Assembly (NCBI GenBank): GCA_001917175.1
Contig: MNTV01000020.1
Coordinates: 206,239-256,588, forward strand
Length of the DNA: 50,350 nt
Source: Azospirillum sp. 51_20
GTDB lineage: Bacteria > Pseudomonadota > Alphaproteobacteria > RF32 > CAG-239
Reading direction: 5' to 3'
In this document: positions 1 through 7,653 of the stretch, in pieces
Position numbering within the stretch: position 1 is the first letter of the stretch
How the letters are laid out: each line of letters starts with the position of its first letter
The notes under the pieces: model-generated
Database searches by the model: none
What the model saw: the letters and a program-made list of their open reading frames with translations, nothing else
What the model was told of the DNA's origin: nothing
Translations under genes and position numbers: made by a program

Positions 1-163
1 AGTACAAACACAATAAAAACCCAACACAGCAAAAGCCGGTCTTCCCCTGCCGGCGAAAAAACGCCGCTCCCGAACCCCGACACAACAAAGGGGAAACGAC
101 AAAAAACAACAAAGGGAAAAACAAAACAATATGAAAAAAAAGAGAAAAAATATTTTTAAAACA

Positions 164-196
164 ACAACAGCCGGCCGAAAACCGGCTGGCTGTTGT
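164..196 (-). terminator. Rho-independent terminator of the 218-1198 gene pair
   Basis: Inverted repeat with a stem of about 14 bp (arms beginning ACAACAGCC and ending GGCTGTTGT) around an AAAA loop. On the minus strand it is followed by a T-rich run (about 130-163). It lies directly downstream of the minus-strand gene ending at 218. The rest of 1-163 shows no supportable gene. Confidence 0.65.
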
Positions 197-217
197 CATG
201 ACAAGAAGACGCGAACG

Positions 218-643
218 CTAACTGAGCAAACCGCCGCTTCTTTCCAACGAACGGCGCATGATCTCATTGTTGACGTGAACAAGCATTTCGGCGTCCTTTT
301 CGTTCTTTGCGGAAGTTTCCTTCAACGCATCCGCCCAATCAAGCAAAGCGTTAAAATCCATGTCGACCAAAGCTTCGGCAATTTCTTCGGGGTCAGCGTC
401 CGTCAGTTCGGCGCTGTCGACAACCCGGTAACCGCGTTGCTCCATCTCACGAGCCGTCAGATTGTCGAACTTGCGGACGATTTCAATCGTCTGCCGCTGG
501 GTTTCCGTCAGGTTTTCCTGTTGTGACATCACAATCAGCGCCATCCGCAGCTTCAACCCCAGACAACACAAAGCATTGTCATCCAATGCGGTAATCGTTA
601 CGCTTTCCAGCTCTTTTAACAGCTGATCAACGTTAATGTTCAT
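218..643 (-). CDS. Hypothetical protein, paralogue of its upstream neighbour
   Basis: A 141-aa soluble, acidic, largely helical protein without a recognised domain. The frame is open further upstream to a TTG at 754 and an ATG at 658. I prefer the ATG at 643 (protein begins MNINVDQ) because a GGAA lies about 9 nt upstream and the length then matches the neighbour. Its central and C-terminal parts (QRGYRVVDSAEL, EEIAEAL, the W/L-ADALKE segment and the end RRSLERSGG) line up with QKRGVLIVNVAEL, AEIAEVL, LADELGE and RRGGSGG of the 147-aa product at 755-1198. The pair is therefore a diverged tandem duplication, probably co-transcribed and ended by the hairpin at 164-196. Function unknown; no signal peptide or membrane segment. 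Confidence 0.7.
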   Translation of the reverse strand: MNINVDQLLKELESVTITALDDNALCCLGLKLRMALIVMSQQENLTETQRQTIEIVRKFDNLTAREMEQRGYRVVDSAELTDADPEEIAEALVDMDFNALLDWADALKETSAKNEKDAEMLVHVNNEIMRRSLERSGGLLS

Positions 644-754
644 GTGCAGCATTTCCATAATATCAAAATTTAAAATGTTTTTAATATGCTTAAATATCCA
701 AACTTTGATCGGAAAACCGGCCGTCCGCAACGGGAAAGCAGGTTTCCCGTTCAA

Positions 755-1198
755 TCAGGCCATACCACCGCTGCCGCCGCGCCGGGCAATTTCCTCATAA
801 ACCAGCCCTTTTAAAACCTGAAAAGGACCGTTTCCGCTTGAGGATTTGGTCATTTCTCCCAACTCGTCAGCCAGACGCATCAGATAAAGCAGGCTGAATT
901 CTTTTAGGACTTCGGCAATCTCCGCTTCATGTCCTTCAATCAGCTCCGCAACATTAACAATAAGCACGCCGCGCTTTTGCAGTTCTTCTTCCATTTTTTC
1001 CAGATAATGGCGAAAACCGTTGATCATCGTTTCTTCAAAAGGCGTCAGCCATTCCTGCGAAGTGTAGACGGAAACGATCACTTTGGCGCGAACGGTCATG
1101 TCTATCAGCTTTTTGTCTTCGCAATTACGAAAATCGGTATTCACCAGCTGTTGCAAAAATTTAGGAACAGCCAACCTGTCATTTTCTCTTTTTTCCAT
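755..1198 (-). CDS. Hypothetical protein, tandem paralogue
   Basis: A 147-aa soluble protein starting MEKREN at an ATG that has no obvious SD in front of it; the leader is AT-rich. It is predicted mostly alpha-helical, with a charged stretch around residues 65-95. It precedes the 141-aa gene on the same strand, and the two resemble each other over their last 80 residues. Nothing visible suggests enzymatic activity. An open frame on the opposite strand (929-1204) is taken as a shadow. Function unknown. Confidence 0.7.
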   Translation of the reverse strand: MEKRENDRLAVPKFLQQLVNTDFRNCEDKKLIDMTVRAKVIVSVYTSQEWLTPFEETMINGFRHYLEKMEEELQKRGVLIVNVAELIEGHEAEIAEVLKEFSLLYLMRLADELGEMTKSSSGNGPFQVLKGLVYEEIARRGGSGGMA

Positions 1199-1277
1199 AT
1201 GTAATAAGCATTAATAATTATTTTACATAGTTTTCATTATGCCAAACATTGGACAAAAATCAACGTTTTTTTACAAA

Positions 1278-2405
1278 CTAAGCGGCAAAAAGATCCTTGA
1301 TCTTTTCAAAAAAGCTCTTTTCCGCCGGCTGACAGCCATCGTCGCCGCTGATGCTGCGGAACTCTTCCAGCAGTTCCTTTTGCCGCGGACTGAGGTTGAC
1401 CGGCGTTTCCACCTTAAATTCCACCCACAGGTCGCCTTTGTCGACCGAACGGATTTTCGGCATTCCCTCGCCTTTGATTTTCAATCGCTGGCCGCTTTGG
1501 GTACCGGCCGCAACCTTAACTTCTATCTTGTGTCCGTCAATGCCCGGAATTTCTACCGAACCGCCGAGCGCGGCACAGGCCATCGACACCGGAATCTGCA
1601 CGAACAAATCCGCCCCCTGCCGGCTGTAAAGCTTGTGTTCGCGAACGGTGACGAAAATATACAGGTCGCCGTTCGTACCGCCGCCGACACCGGGCATGCC
1701 TTCGCCGGCCAGCCGGATTCGGGTACCGTCGTCAATACCGGCAGGCACCTTGATTTTCAGTTCTTTGGCATAAGGCACGGTTCCCGCGCCTTTGCACTCC
1801 GGACAGGCGTCTTTTACCTTACGGCCGCGGCCGCCGCAGTCGGGGCATACCGTTTCCATAATCATAAACCCGTGCTGACGATGAACGCGCCCGCTGCCGC
1901 GACAGGTCGGACAAACCGGCGGTTCCTTGCCGTCCTTGGTTCCGAACCCGTTGCATTTGTCGCAGACCTTTTCCGTCGGAAAAGAAATTTCCTTTTCCAG
2001 TCCGTTAAAGGCATCTTCCAACGAAATCTCCAGGTCATAGCGCAAATCCTCGCCGTCGCTTCCGGCAGAAGCCCGGTTTGAGCGGCGGCCACCGCCCATA
2101 AAATCGGAAAAGACCTCGGAAAAAATATCGCCGAAACCGCTGCCGAAATTAAAGTCAAACGGATTGGCGCCGCCGCCCTGCTCAAACGCCGCATGGCCGT
2201 AACGGTCATAGGCCGCACGCTTCTGATCGTCTTTTAAAATCTCGTAGGCTTCGTTGATTTCCTTAAATTTCGCTTCCGCTTCGGCATTTCCCTGATTGCG
2301 GTCGGGATGGTATTTCATTGCCAGCCGGCGATATGACTTTTTGATCTCCTCAACGGTTGCCCCTTTTGCAACCTCCAGAGTTTCATAATAGTCCTGTTTG
2401 CTCAT
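1278..2405 (-). CDS. dnaJ: Chaperone protein DnaJ (Hsp40)
   Basis: Full-length 375-aa type I DnaJ, the co-chaperone that delivers unfolded proteins to DnaK and stimulates its ATPase. Residues 1-70 form the J domain with the HPD tripeptide at 33-35. A Gly/Phe-rich linker follows (GGGANPFDFNFGSGFGD region). Next come four CxxCxGxG zinc-binding repeats (CDKCNGFG, CPTCRGSG, CPDCGGRG, CPECKGAG) between about residues 145 and 215, and then the two C-terminal substrate-binding domains. The start at 2405 gives the canonical MSKQDYYE N-terminus; only a weak GAAAG precedes it. dnaK is not in the window and grpE is 12 kb away, so the chaperone genes are dispersed. Very secure family call. Confidence 0.97.
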   Translation of the reverse strand: MSKQDYYETLEVAKGATVEEIKKSYRRLAMKYHPDRNQGNAEAEAKFKEINEAYEILKDDQKRAAYDRYGHAAFEQGGGANPFDFNFGSGFGDIFSEVFSDFMGGGRRSNRASAGSDGEDLRYDLEISLEDAFNGLEKEISFPTEKVCDKCNGFGTKDGKEPPVCPTCRGSGRVHRQHGFMIMETVCPDCGGRGRKVKDACPECKGAGTVPYAKELKIKVPAGIDDGTRIRLAGEGMPGVGGGTNGDLYIFVTVREHKLYSRQGADLFVQIPVSMACAALGGSVEIPGIDGHKIEVKVAAGTQSGQRLKIKGEGMPKIRSVDKGDLWVEFKVETPVNLSPRQKELLEEFRSISGDDGCQPAEKSFFEKIKDLFAA

Positions 2406-2566
2406 AACTTTTGCGCTTTCTTAAAAAATGACTTGTTTTGATTGAATATTTAGGGTGTTTATAACCGAAACGCAAGGCTTTTGCAAGCCGCGATTAGCAA
2501 ATTTGCCGGCTTTAAAAACGATAAAAACGGATTATCTGATTATTATCAACATTAACGGAGACAATT

Positions 2567-2797
2567 ATGGAAAGAAAAACCAAAATCAAAGACATGTCAT
2601 ACATGTCCTATGAGGAGGACGACGAAAAGGATTTTCACGTCAAAACCGTCGCCGACGAAACGCTGATCACCCCGAACGGCGGCCTTGACGATGAAGAGGA
2701 GTTTGTCTGTGACATGCACAATTTCGGCGACAGTGACGATCTGCCCGTCAGCGACCGGGCGATGATGACTTCCCGCCAACGCTGCGATTATCCGTAA
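2567..2797 (+). CDS. Small acidic hypothetical protein
   Basis: A 76-aa, strongly acidic cytoplasmic protein (runs such as YEEDDEKD and GGLDDEEEF) with a clear SD (ACGGAGA) 8-9 nt before its ATG. That SD is the main reason to accept the gene. The C-terminus contains CDM and RCDYP. No domain is recognised. It is divergent from dnaJ with about 160 bp between them, so it probably has its own promoter. An open frame on the opposite strand (2597-2809) is a shadow. Confidence 0.65.
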   Translation: MERKTKIKDMSYMSYEEDDEKDFHVKTVADETLITPNGGLDDEEEFVCDMHNFGDSDDLPVSDRAMMTSRQRCDYP

Positions 2798-2900
2798 AAA
2801 ATGCGCCATAACAGGTAATAGCAGATTCTATCGGATAAAAAAATATCTTAATATGTATGATCGGATACATTCGGCGGCAAAAAGACGACAACAATAAAAT

Positions 2901-2992
2901 TTCGCGCCCTCTCGGGTTCGAGTCCCAAAATCATATTGCCATAAAAAAACCGCCGCAGGGACGGTTTTTTTTATGGCGTCAGCGGCGGGACT
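2901..2992. repeat. 92-bp direct repeat, copy 1 (partial tRNA-Arg 3' end plus terminator)
   Basis: Almost identical to 3098-3189, offset 197 bp, with one visible difference (CAGGG versus CAAGG in the hairpin loop). It contains the last 19 nt of the tRNA-Arg gene (CCA end, acceptor strand and start of the T arm; minus strand), its terminator hairpin, and about 70 bp beyond. The rest of the tRNA is missing here. Confidence 0.85.
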
Positions 2993-3067
2993 TCCCGCTT
3001 GTTTTCTAATTTCGCCGACAGCGCTGCCGCTTGTCGGCTCAATAAGCAAACGGCGCCGTTCACAACG

Positions 3068-3090
3068 AAAAGTGACATTCAGTCACTTTT
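3068..3090. terminator. Perfect 9-bp hairpin with A/T flanks, possible bidirectional terminator
   Basis: AAAAGTGAC, a 5-nt ATTCA spacer, then GTCACTTTT: a perfect inverted repeat whose stem ends in A4/T4 on either side. It lies between the two copies of the 92-bp repeat. Its stem is GC-poor, so termination strength is uncertain. Confidence 0.4.
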
Positions 3091-3097
3091 CTATCGG

Positions 3098-3189
3098 TTC
3101 GCGCCCTCTCGGGTTCGAGTCCCAAAATCATATTGCCATAAAAAAACCGCCGCAAGGACGGTTTTTTTTATGGCGTCAGCGGCGGGACT
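3098..3189. repeat. 92-bp direct repeat, copy 2 (overlaps the intact tRNA-Arg)
   Basis: Second copy of the repeat at 2901-2992. Its right end overlaps the 3' end of the intact tRNA-Arg gene. Its left part includes a CGGGTTCGAGTCCC sequence that resembles a tRNA T arm on the plus strand but cannot be folded into a complete tRNA. Confidence 0.85.
3140..3169 (-). terminator. Terminator of tRNA-Arg
   Basis: A-run, ACCG...CGGT stem with an inner CC-GCAA-GG loop, then a T-run: a symmetric rho-independent terminator directly downstream (minus strand) of tRNA-Arg. The same hairpin is duplicated at about 2943-2972 in copy 1. Confidence 0.75.
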
Positions 3190-3247
3190 CGAACCCACTG
3201 CCCCAGGTTTAGGAAACCTGTGCTCTATCCTGATGAGCTACGCTGAC
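3171..3247 (-). tRNA. tRNA-Arg (anticodon CCT)
   Basis: Read on the minus strand, the 77-nt sequence folds as a complete cloverleaf. The acceptor is GTCAGCG/CGCTGAC. The D stem is GCTC/GAGC. The anticodon stem CAGGT/ACCTG carries loop TTCCTAA, so the anticodon is CCT, reading AGG. The T arm is GTGGG-TTCGAGT-CCCGC. G73 and the CCA end are encoded in the gene. A terminator follows at 3140-3169, so it appears to be a single-gene transcript. Confidence 0.95.
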
Positions 3248-3290
3248 CTCAAACAAGAACGGATTATAACCGCACTTTTTACAAAATCAA

Positions 3291-3692
3291 TCATTCTTCG
3301 TCATCTATCCACGATTTCAGACTGGCCACCTCGGTTTTAAAGTCGGATTTCACCCCCGACCAAAACTCGCGGAAATCAGTCTTTCTCCAAGTGGTAACCA
3401 GCCAGTAGGCGCCGACCGACACAATTACCAGCACCCCGATCGTAAATCCGCAGGCCAACAGCCAGACGATTGTCATCCCCACCGAAAGCGCCAGAATCAA
3501 CCCGCGGGAATAGTCGGCGCCTTTGACATAATGGATAGAATATATGAACATGGCCAGCAAAAGCGCGATGCCGAGCATCGACCCCCAGCGCGCCGCCGGG
3601 CCGTATCCGTCGATTTTGAGGTTGAGCACCCATACGCAGCCGGCCGTCAGCAAGCCGCAGACAATCAACCCCGCCGTTAGCATCGTACTCAT
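3291..3692 (-). CDS. Hypothetical inner-membrane protein
   Basis: A 133-aa protein with four hydrophobic segments (about residues 5-25, 38-53, 64-80 and 82-100) and a charged cytoplasmic tail (TTWRKTDFREFW to WIDDEE). No conserved family is recognised. A weak GGAT element precedes the ATG. It ends 43 bp upstream (in plus coordinates) of tRNA-Arg and is transcribed in the same direction as the tRNA. Function unknown. Confidence 0.7.
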   Translation of the reverse strand: MSTMLTAGLIVCGLLTAGCVWVLNLKIDGYGPAARWGSMLGIALLLAMFIYSIHYVKGADYSRGLILALSVGMTIVWLLACGFTIGVLVIVSVGAYWLVTTWRKTDFREFWSGVKSDFKTEVASLKSWIDDEE

Positions 3693-3858
3693 TCTATCCG
3701 AAGTCTTGGTTGTTGGTTAACGATCAGCATTAACGTGTTATGTTAACGTATTTTCACCGTTATGTCCAGTTCTTTGTTGCCGGCCGAAAAGCCCGAAAAA
3801 CAACTTTATTTTTGCCTTTGTCCCGGTTATAATGACAAACGCCGGAAAGGAGAATAAA

Positions 3859-4752
3859 ATGGGTAAACTGCAGACGTTTCTGGCTTCGGCCATAATCGGG
3901 CTTTCGCCGGCGGGCGGCGGCATTCTCAACGCACAGACGGCCGAACCGCGGCGGCCGAAAACGGAAAAGACCGAAAAAACCGACGTTTTCGCCAAATTTC
4001 GCGCGGCGGAAAAGCATGCGCTGCCGCTGCTCGTTTTTTTTGAAGGCTGTTCGCTCAAAGCCTATGACGACTGCAACGGCATCGCCACCATCGGCATCGG
4101 CAACACCACGTTTCCCGACGGACGCCGGGTTACCCTCAAAGACCGGCTGAAAGACAACCGCGAAATGTATGAGATGGTTCGCGCCTATTTGGAAAAACAC
4201 GCCTACCCGCTGATTGACAAATACATTGCCCGCCGTCTGGAAACGGAAGAAATGGCGGCTCTCATCAGCCTAACGTACAACTGCGGCGCAAAAATTTTGC
4301 AAAACCGGGGACGCCCTTCGCAAATCGCTCGGTTGATCAACGCCGGCGGTTCGGTCGAAAACCTGTCCCGCGCTTTTTTGCGCAAGGCCTATTCCCGCAA
4401 AGGCTTTAACAACGGGCTGGCGGTGCGCCGCTGTATGGAAGTCCTCTACGCAAAAAAATTTCTGACTTATGAGGATTTGCAAAACTTTTACGTCTGCAGT
4501 TACGACAAGCTGAATTACCAGGACTTGACCTTGTACGGCAAAAGCGGCCGCGTTGTCAAAACCGAAGAAAAGATTTTGACCCGCATCCGCCGCGTCTGCG
4601 GCACCGCTCCTGACCGGGAAACCTGCCGAAAACGGGAATGGTTCGGCGGCGACCGCCGGGTCAGCCTGTTCACGCCGGCAGAAACCCCGAAACGGCCGCC
4701 GGCTCTGAAACTGAACCCGATTCTGTTCGCCGACCGCGTCAACCGACGTTAA
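3859..4752 (+). CDS. Exported GH24-family lysozyme (T4-lysozyme-like muramidase)
   Basis: A 297-aa protein. The ATG at 3859 is chosen over the upstream ATG at 3832 because a strong SD (GGAAAGGAGA) precedes it and a signal-like hydrophobic N-terminus then begins the protein (LASAIIGLS to LNAQT). Residues about 60-200 form a GH24 muramidase domain. FFEGC supplies the catalytic Glu, YDDCNG the Asp and TIGIGNT the Thr, the classic E/D/T triad. The ISLTYNCG motif follows. The roughly 100-residue C-terminal extension is Arg/Pro-rich with several Cys and is not part of the standard domain. It should cleave peptidoglycan in the periplasm as an autolysin, or it could be a captured endolysin; no other phage genes are adjacent. 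Its stop overlaps the stop of the convergent M20 peptidase by 4 bp. Confidence 0.9.
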   Translation: MGKLQTFLASAIIGLSPAGGGILNAQTAEPRRPKTEKTEKTDVFAKFRAAEKHALPLLVFFEGCSLKAYDDCNGIATIGIGNTTFPDGRRVTLKDRLKDNREMYEMVRAYLEKHAYPLIDKYIARRLETEEMAALISLTYNCGAKILQNRGRPSQIARLINAGGSVENLSRAFLRKAYSRKGFNNGLAVRRCMEVLYAKKFLTYEDLQNFYVCSYDKLNYQDLTLYGKSGRVVKTEEKILTRIRRVCGTAPDRETCRKREWFGGDRRVSLFTPAETPKRPPALKLNPILFADRVNRR

Positions 4753-5861
4753 AAACCGTTTTCCGCCTGCCGCTGCAAAAACCTCCTTTGAATCTCGGCC
4801 AGCTGTTCGACCGACTGCCAGACGACGTATTCGCCGGCCGCATGCATGCCATCGCCGCTGCCCGAATGCATGATCACCACCGAGCCGCGTTCGGCAAATG
4901 CGCGGGAATCCGTCGCGCCGCCGATATATTCAAACTCAAGCGGCTGTCCCAGATATTCTTCCGCCAACTGCTTGTAAGCGCGGATATGAGGATTGTTTTC
5001 ATCCATCACCACCGCTCTGCCGGCAGAGATGATCCGCCAGTCAACGCCTTCAACCGCCGCTTTTCGCAGATTTTCCTCCAGCCCGGCAAGAGTGGATTTT
5101 TCCGTCAGACGGAAATCGAGCAGAGCCTCGGCATGGTTGGCTATGACATTGGCCACCGCGCCGCCTTCGATTTTGGCAAAATGAACCGTGTCAACCCAGG
5201 TGTCGGCCGGTTTCGGCATTTTTTTGCTGTAATAAGGATAAAAACCGCGGATATTCTGCCAGGTCTGCATCAGCTGTTCGTTGGCGTCGATTCCCTCCCA
5301 CGGGGTGGAACCGTGCGCTTCCTTGCCCTCCGACGTCAGCTTGACGAAAACCGGACTTTTGCAGCGGGCGACGATTTTGTTGATGCTGCCGGCAACGTCG
5401 ACGTCAAATACGATTTTGGCCTCAAGAGCGGGATTGTCCTTTAAGAAGGCTTCCAGCCCGAAGCTTCCTTTCTCTTCGTCGGAAGACAGCAGCACACCGA
5501 ACTTAAGCGGCAGCTTTTCTTTGATGACATATTCGAGCGAAGCAAGCCCGACTGCGGCAAAAGACTTCATGTCAAGGGTGCCGCGGCCGAACATTTTGCC
5601 GTCTTTCTCATAGGGAATAAACATATTATCGGCGGCCGGCACCACGTCGATATGCCCGACCGCGAGAACATCGAAATCGCGCTTTTCGCCGTTTGTCAGC
5701 AGCATTACCGGCGCCAGCGCGTCCTTTTTGTAAATTTCAACCGCCGCGCCCATTTCGTCCGCCAGCCCTGAAAGATAGCGCATGCACCGGTCGATCTCCG
5801 GCAGGTTGCCCGTTTCCGTGCGAAACTTGATTAGTTCCGCCGCCGTTTTCCGTAAATCCAT
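4749..5861 (-). CDS. M20-family metallopeptidase (ArgE/DapE-like)
   Basis: A 370-aa zinc-dependent amidohydrolase of the M20 family. The metal-binding motifs are visible: GHIDVVPA (first His with Asp), GRGTLDMKSF (bridging Asp) and SSDEEKGSFG (catalytic Glu pair). A C-terminal His lies in DGMHAAGEY. A dimerisation domain lies in the middle (from about KLTSEGKEAHGS to ENLRKAA). It could be an acetylornithine or succinyl-diaminopimelate deacylase or a dipeptidase; sequence alone does not fix the substrate, and no arg or dap genes adjoin it. A good SD (GAAGGAG) precedes the ATG. The neighbouring lysozyme gene is convergent. Confidence 0.88.
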   Translation of the reverse strand: MDLRKTAAELIKFRTETGNLPEIDRCMRYLSGLADEMGAAVEIYKKDALAPVMLLTNGEKRDFDVLAVGHIDVVPAADNMFIPYEKDGKMFGRGTLDMKSFAAVGLASLEYVIKEKLPLKFGVLLSSDEEKGSFGLEAFLKDNPALEAKIVFDVDVAGSINKIVARCKSPVFVKLTSEGKEAHGSTPWEGIDANEQLMQTWQNIRGFYPYYSKKMPKPADTWVDTVHFAKIEGGAVANVIANHAEALLDFRLTEKSTLAGLEENLRKAAVEGVDWRIISAGRAVVMDENNPHIRAYKQLAEEYLGQPLEFEYIGGATDSRAFAERGSVVIMHSGSGDGMHAAGEYVVWQSVEQLAEIQRRFLQRQAENGF

Positions 5862-5960
5862 TTTTTTCTCCTTCGATTACCTGAATTTTACCTTTTGTTT
5901 ATCATATATGGGTATCATTACGCCAATTGTGATAAAAAAGCATTAATGAGGACAAAAGAG

Positions 5961-6464
5961 ATGAAAACATTTTTAAGCGCCGTGCTGGCCGTTTGTCTGT
6001 TTGCCCTTCCCGTTTCCGCGCAAAACGGGGACGACGGCGATTCGGGCCGCAGTCTGCCGCGGATGGCCTCACTGCGTTCCAAACTGGTCAACGCCCGTTC
6101 CGGTCCCGGTTCCCGCTACCCGATCGAATGGGTATACAAACAAAAGAACGCACCGGTCGAAATCATTGCCGAATTTGACCTGTGGCGCCAGATACGCGAC
6201 TGGGAAGGCTCGGAAACCTGGGTCTACAAGCCGATGTTAAGCAGCCAGCGCTGGATCAAAATGACCAACAAAGGCACCAGCAGCATCTACGCCAAGCCGG
6301 AACACGACGCCAAAGTGATTGCCAAAGTCGAAGACCAGGTGATCGGCAAGGTGGAAAAATGTCCGGAAGACAAGGATTTTTGCCTGATCAAATTCGCCTC
6401 AATCGAAGGCTGGGTTCAAAGGGGGGACTTTTTCGGAGTTTATCCCGGAGAAACGATTAACTGA
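5961..6464 (+). CDS. Secreted bacterial SH3-domain protein
   Basis: A 167-aa protein with a Sec signal peptide (MKTFLSAVLAVCLFALPVSA, cleavage before QNG). It is followed by a tandem SH3-like fold of the type common in Alphaproteobacteria: the VNARSGPGSRYPIEWVYK motif, a DLWRQIRDWEG segment, and a second half with EGWVQRGDFFGVYPGE. Such domains usually bind peptidoglycan or other envelope polymers in the periplasm. The start at 5961 is chosen over the longer open frame (from 5895) because of the signal peptide and a GAGG element 9 nt upstream. Its stop lies 17 bp before the next gene, suggesting co-transcription with the secretion ATPase. Confidence 0.85.
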   Translation: MKTFLSAVLAVCLFALPVSAQNGDDGDSGRSLPRMASLRSKLVNARSGPGSRYPIEWVYKQKNAPVEIIAEFDLWRQIRDWEGSETWVYKPMLSSQRWIKMTNKGTSSIYAKPEHDAKVIAKVEDQVIGKVEKCPEDKDFCLIKFASIEGWVQRGDFFGVYPGETIN

Positions 6465-6481
6465 AACCGCAGGATTAACCG

Positions 6482-7456
6482 ATGAGCACAATCAACGAAA
6501 TTAACTTTTCCGACATTTACATCACTCCCGACAAAGTCGCTTACATTCCCGACGGCAAAACCGCCAACGGACTGATGAAAATCAAAACCGACGACTTCAA
6601 CTACTTCTACGACAAGGTGGAAAGCTGTTACGACGGCAGCAACCCCAGCTATTCCGTCCTTTACAACAAAATCCTTTACCGCGTGGAACGCAGCGTCAGC
6701 ATCTACGGCATCCAGTACTGCGCCCGCAAGATGCCGCCGGAAGTACCGGCCTTCAATTCCCTCGGTTTTGCGCCGGAATTGCGCAAATATCTGTTGAATC
6801 TGAGCGACGCCGCCGGGCTGATCCTGTGGTCAGGGCCGACCGGCGCCGGCAAGACCACCGCCGTTTCCTCGCTGATGAAGGAATATCTGATCACCGAAGG
6901 CGGCTTTGCCTATACCATTGAAGACCCGGCGGAAATGCCGCTCGACGGCAGTTACAACGCCTTAAACGGCAGTCTCGGCCTGTGCAAACAGACCCAGCCG
7001 ATCGAAGGAAACTGGGGCGCCTGCCTGAAATCGGCGCTGCGTTCCAAACCGCGTTTTATTCTGGTGGGCGAAATCCGCACCCCGGAAACCGCCAGCGAAG
7101 TGTTGCGCGCCTGCACCTCCGGCCACCTGGTTTTGTCAACCATTCACGCCAACAACGTCACCGACGCCATCAATTCAGTCATCAAATACGCCTCCTCTTC
7201 GGGCATGACCGAAGACCTGGCCTATGACCTGTTCTCCCGCGGCATGCTGGCAGTGATGCACCAGACCTTAAACGGCATCCGCAAAAAAGTACCGGCCGTC
7301 ACCTATTTGTTCGCCAACCCGGACACCACCCAGGGCGACCAGGTTCGCGCCATCATCAAAACCGGCAAGCTCAATCTGGCCACTTCCATCGACACCCAGC
7401 GCAGCCGGTTGTCGCTCGGCAAGGAACTGTTTCCCAACCTGAGGGAAAAAAGCTAG
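6482..7456 (+). CDS. PilT/DotB-like secretion or pilus ATPase (GspE family)
   Basis: A 324-aa ATPase of the type II/IV secretion superfamily. The N-terminal PAS-like region (1-110) precedes a P-loop with Walker A GPTGAGKTT at about 118-126, an Asp box (TIEDPAEMP), Walker B (FILVGEIRTPETA) and a His box (LSTIHANN). The length and the compact form without a zinc motif resemble PilT and the DotB/TraJ ATPases of type IVB secretion and IncI conjugation more than full-length GspE/PilB. AGGA lies 8 nt upstream of the ATG. No other pilus or secretion gene is in the window, so the machine it powers cannot be named. It may be twitching retraction, a type IVB system or a Tad-like system elsewhere in the genome. 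Confidence 0.85.
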   Translation: MSTINEINFSDIYITPDKVAYIPDGKTANGLMKIKTDDFNYFYDKVESCYDGSNPSYSVLYNKILYRVERSVSIYGIQYCARKMPPEVPAFNSLGFAPELRKYLLNLSDAAGLILWSGPTGAGKTTAVSSLMKEYLITEGGFAYTIEDPAEMPLDGSYNALNGSLGLCKQTQPIEGNWGACLKSALRSKPRFILVGEIRTPETASEVLRACTSGHLVLSTIHANNVTDAINSVIKYASSSGMTEDLAYDLFSRGMLAVMHQTLNGIRKKVPAVTYLFANPDTTQGDQVRAIIKTGKLNLATSIDTQRSRLSLGKELFPNLREKS

Positions 7457-7516
7457 GAAATTCCGCCGGGCACGCCGCAGCGGAAAACCCCAAAACATGT
7501 CAAATTCAGGATTCGC

Positions 7517-7559
7517 GCATCTAAGAAGACTGCATACCGAACGCATGGTTTTTAGATGC
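7517..7559. terminator. Stem-loop downstream of the secretion ATPase
   Basis: GCATCTAA ... TTAGATGC arms (8 bp) enclosing an inner GCAT...ATGC pair. There is no strong T-run, so it may be a 3'UTR structure rather than a terminator. Confidence 0.35.
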
Positions 7560-7599
7560 CAAAAGATTCTCCCGGCCCGGCCGGGGATTTTCGGCATAC

Positions 7600-7625
7600 A
7601 AAAACCCCGTACATACGGGGTTTTT
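7600..7625. terminator. Bidirectional rho-independent terminator
   Basis: Arms AAAAACCCCGT and ACGGGGTTTTT with an ACAT loop, perfect over 11 bp. It separates the plus-strand ATPase gene (ending 7456) from the convergent thioredoxin gene (ending 7654) and has a T-run on both strands. Confidence 0.85.
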
Positions 7626-7653
7626 CATTTTCCGAACCGCCGGAACAAACTTC

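Noticed and set aside
3098..3140. A second, plus-strand tRNA suggested by the GGGTTCGAGTCCC sequence
   Set aside because: Only a T-arm-like segment is present; no acceptor, D or anticodon arm can be folded around it.
2901..3189. CRISPR-like repeat
   Set aside because: Only two 92-bp copies containing a tRNA end and a terminator, without regular spacers or cas genes.
3859..4752. Prophage, suggested by the T4-type lysozyme
   Set aside because: No holin, structural, integrase or replication genes are adjacent; the neighbours are chromosomal-type genes and the protein has an export signal and a non-phage C-terminal extension.
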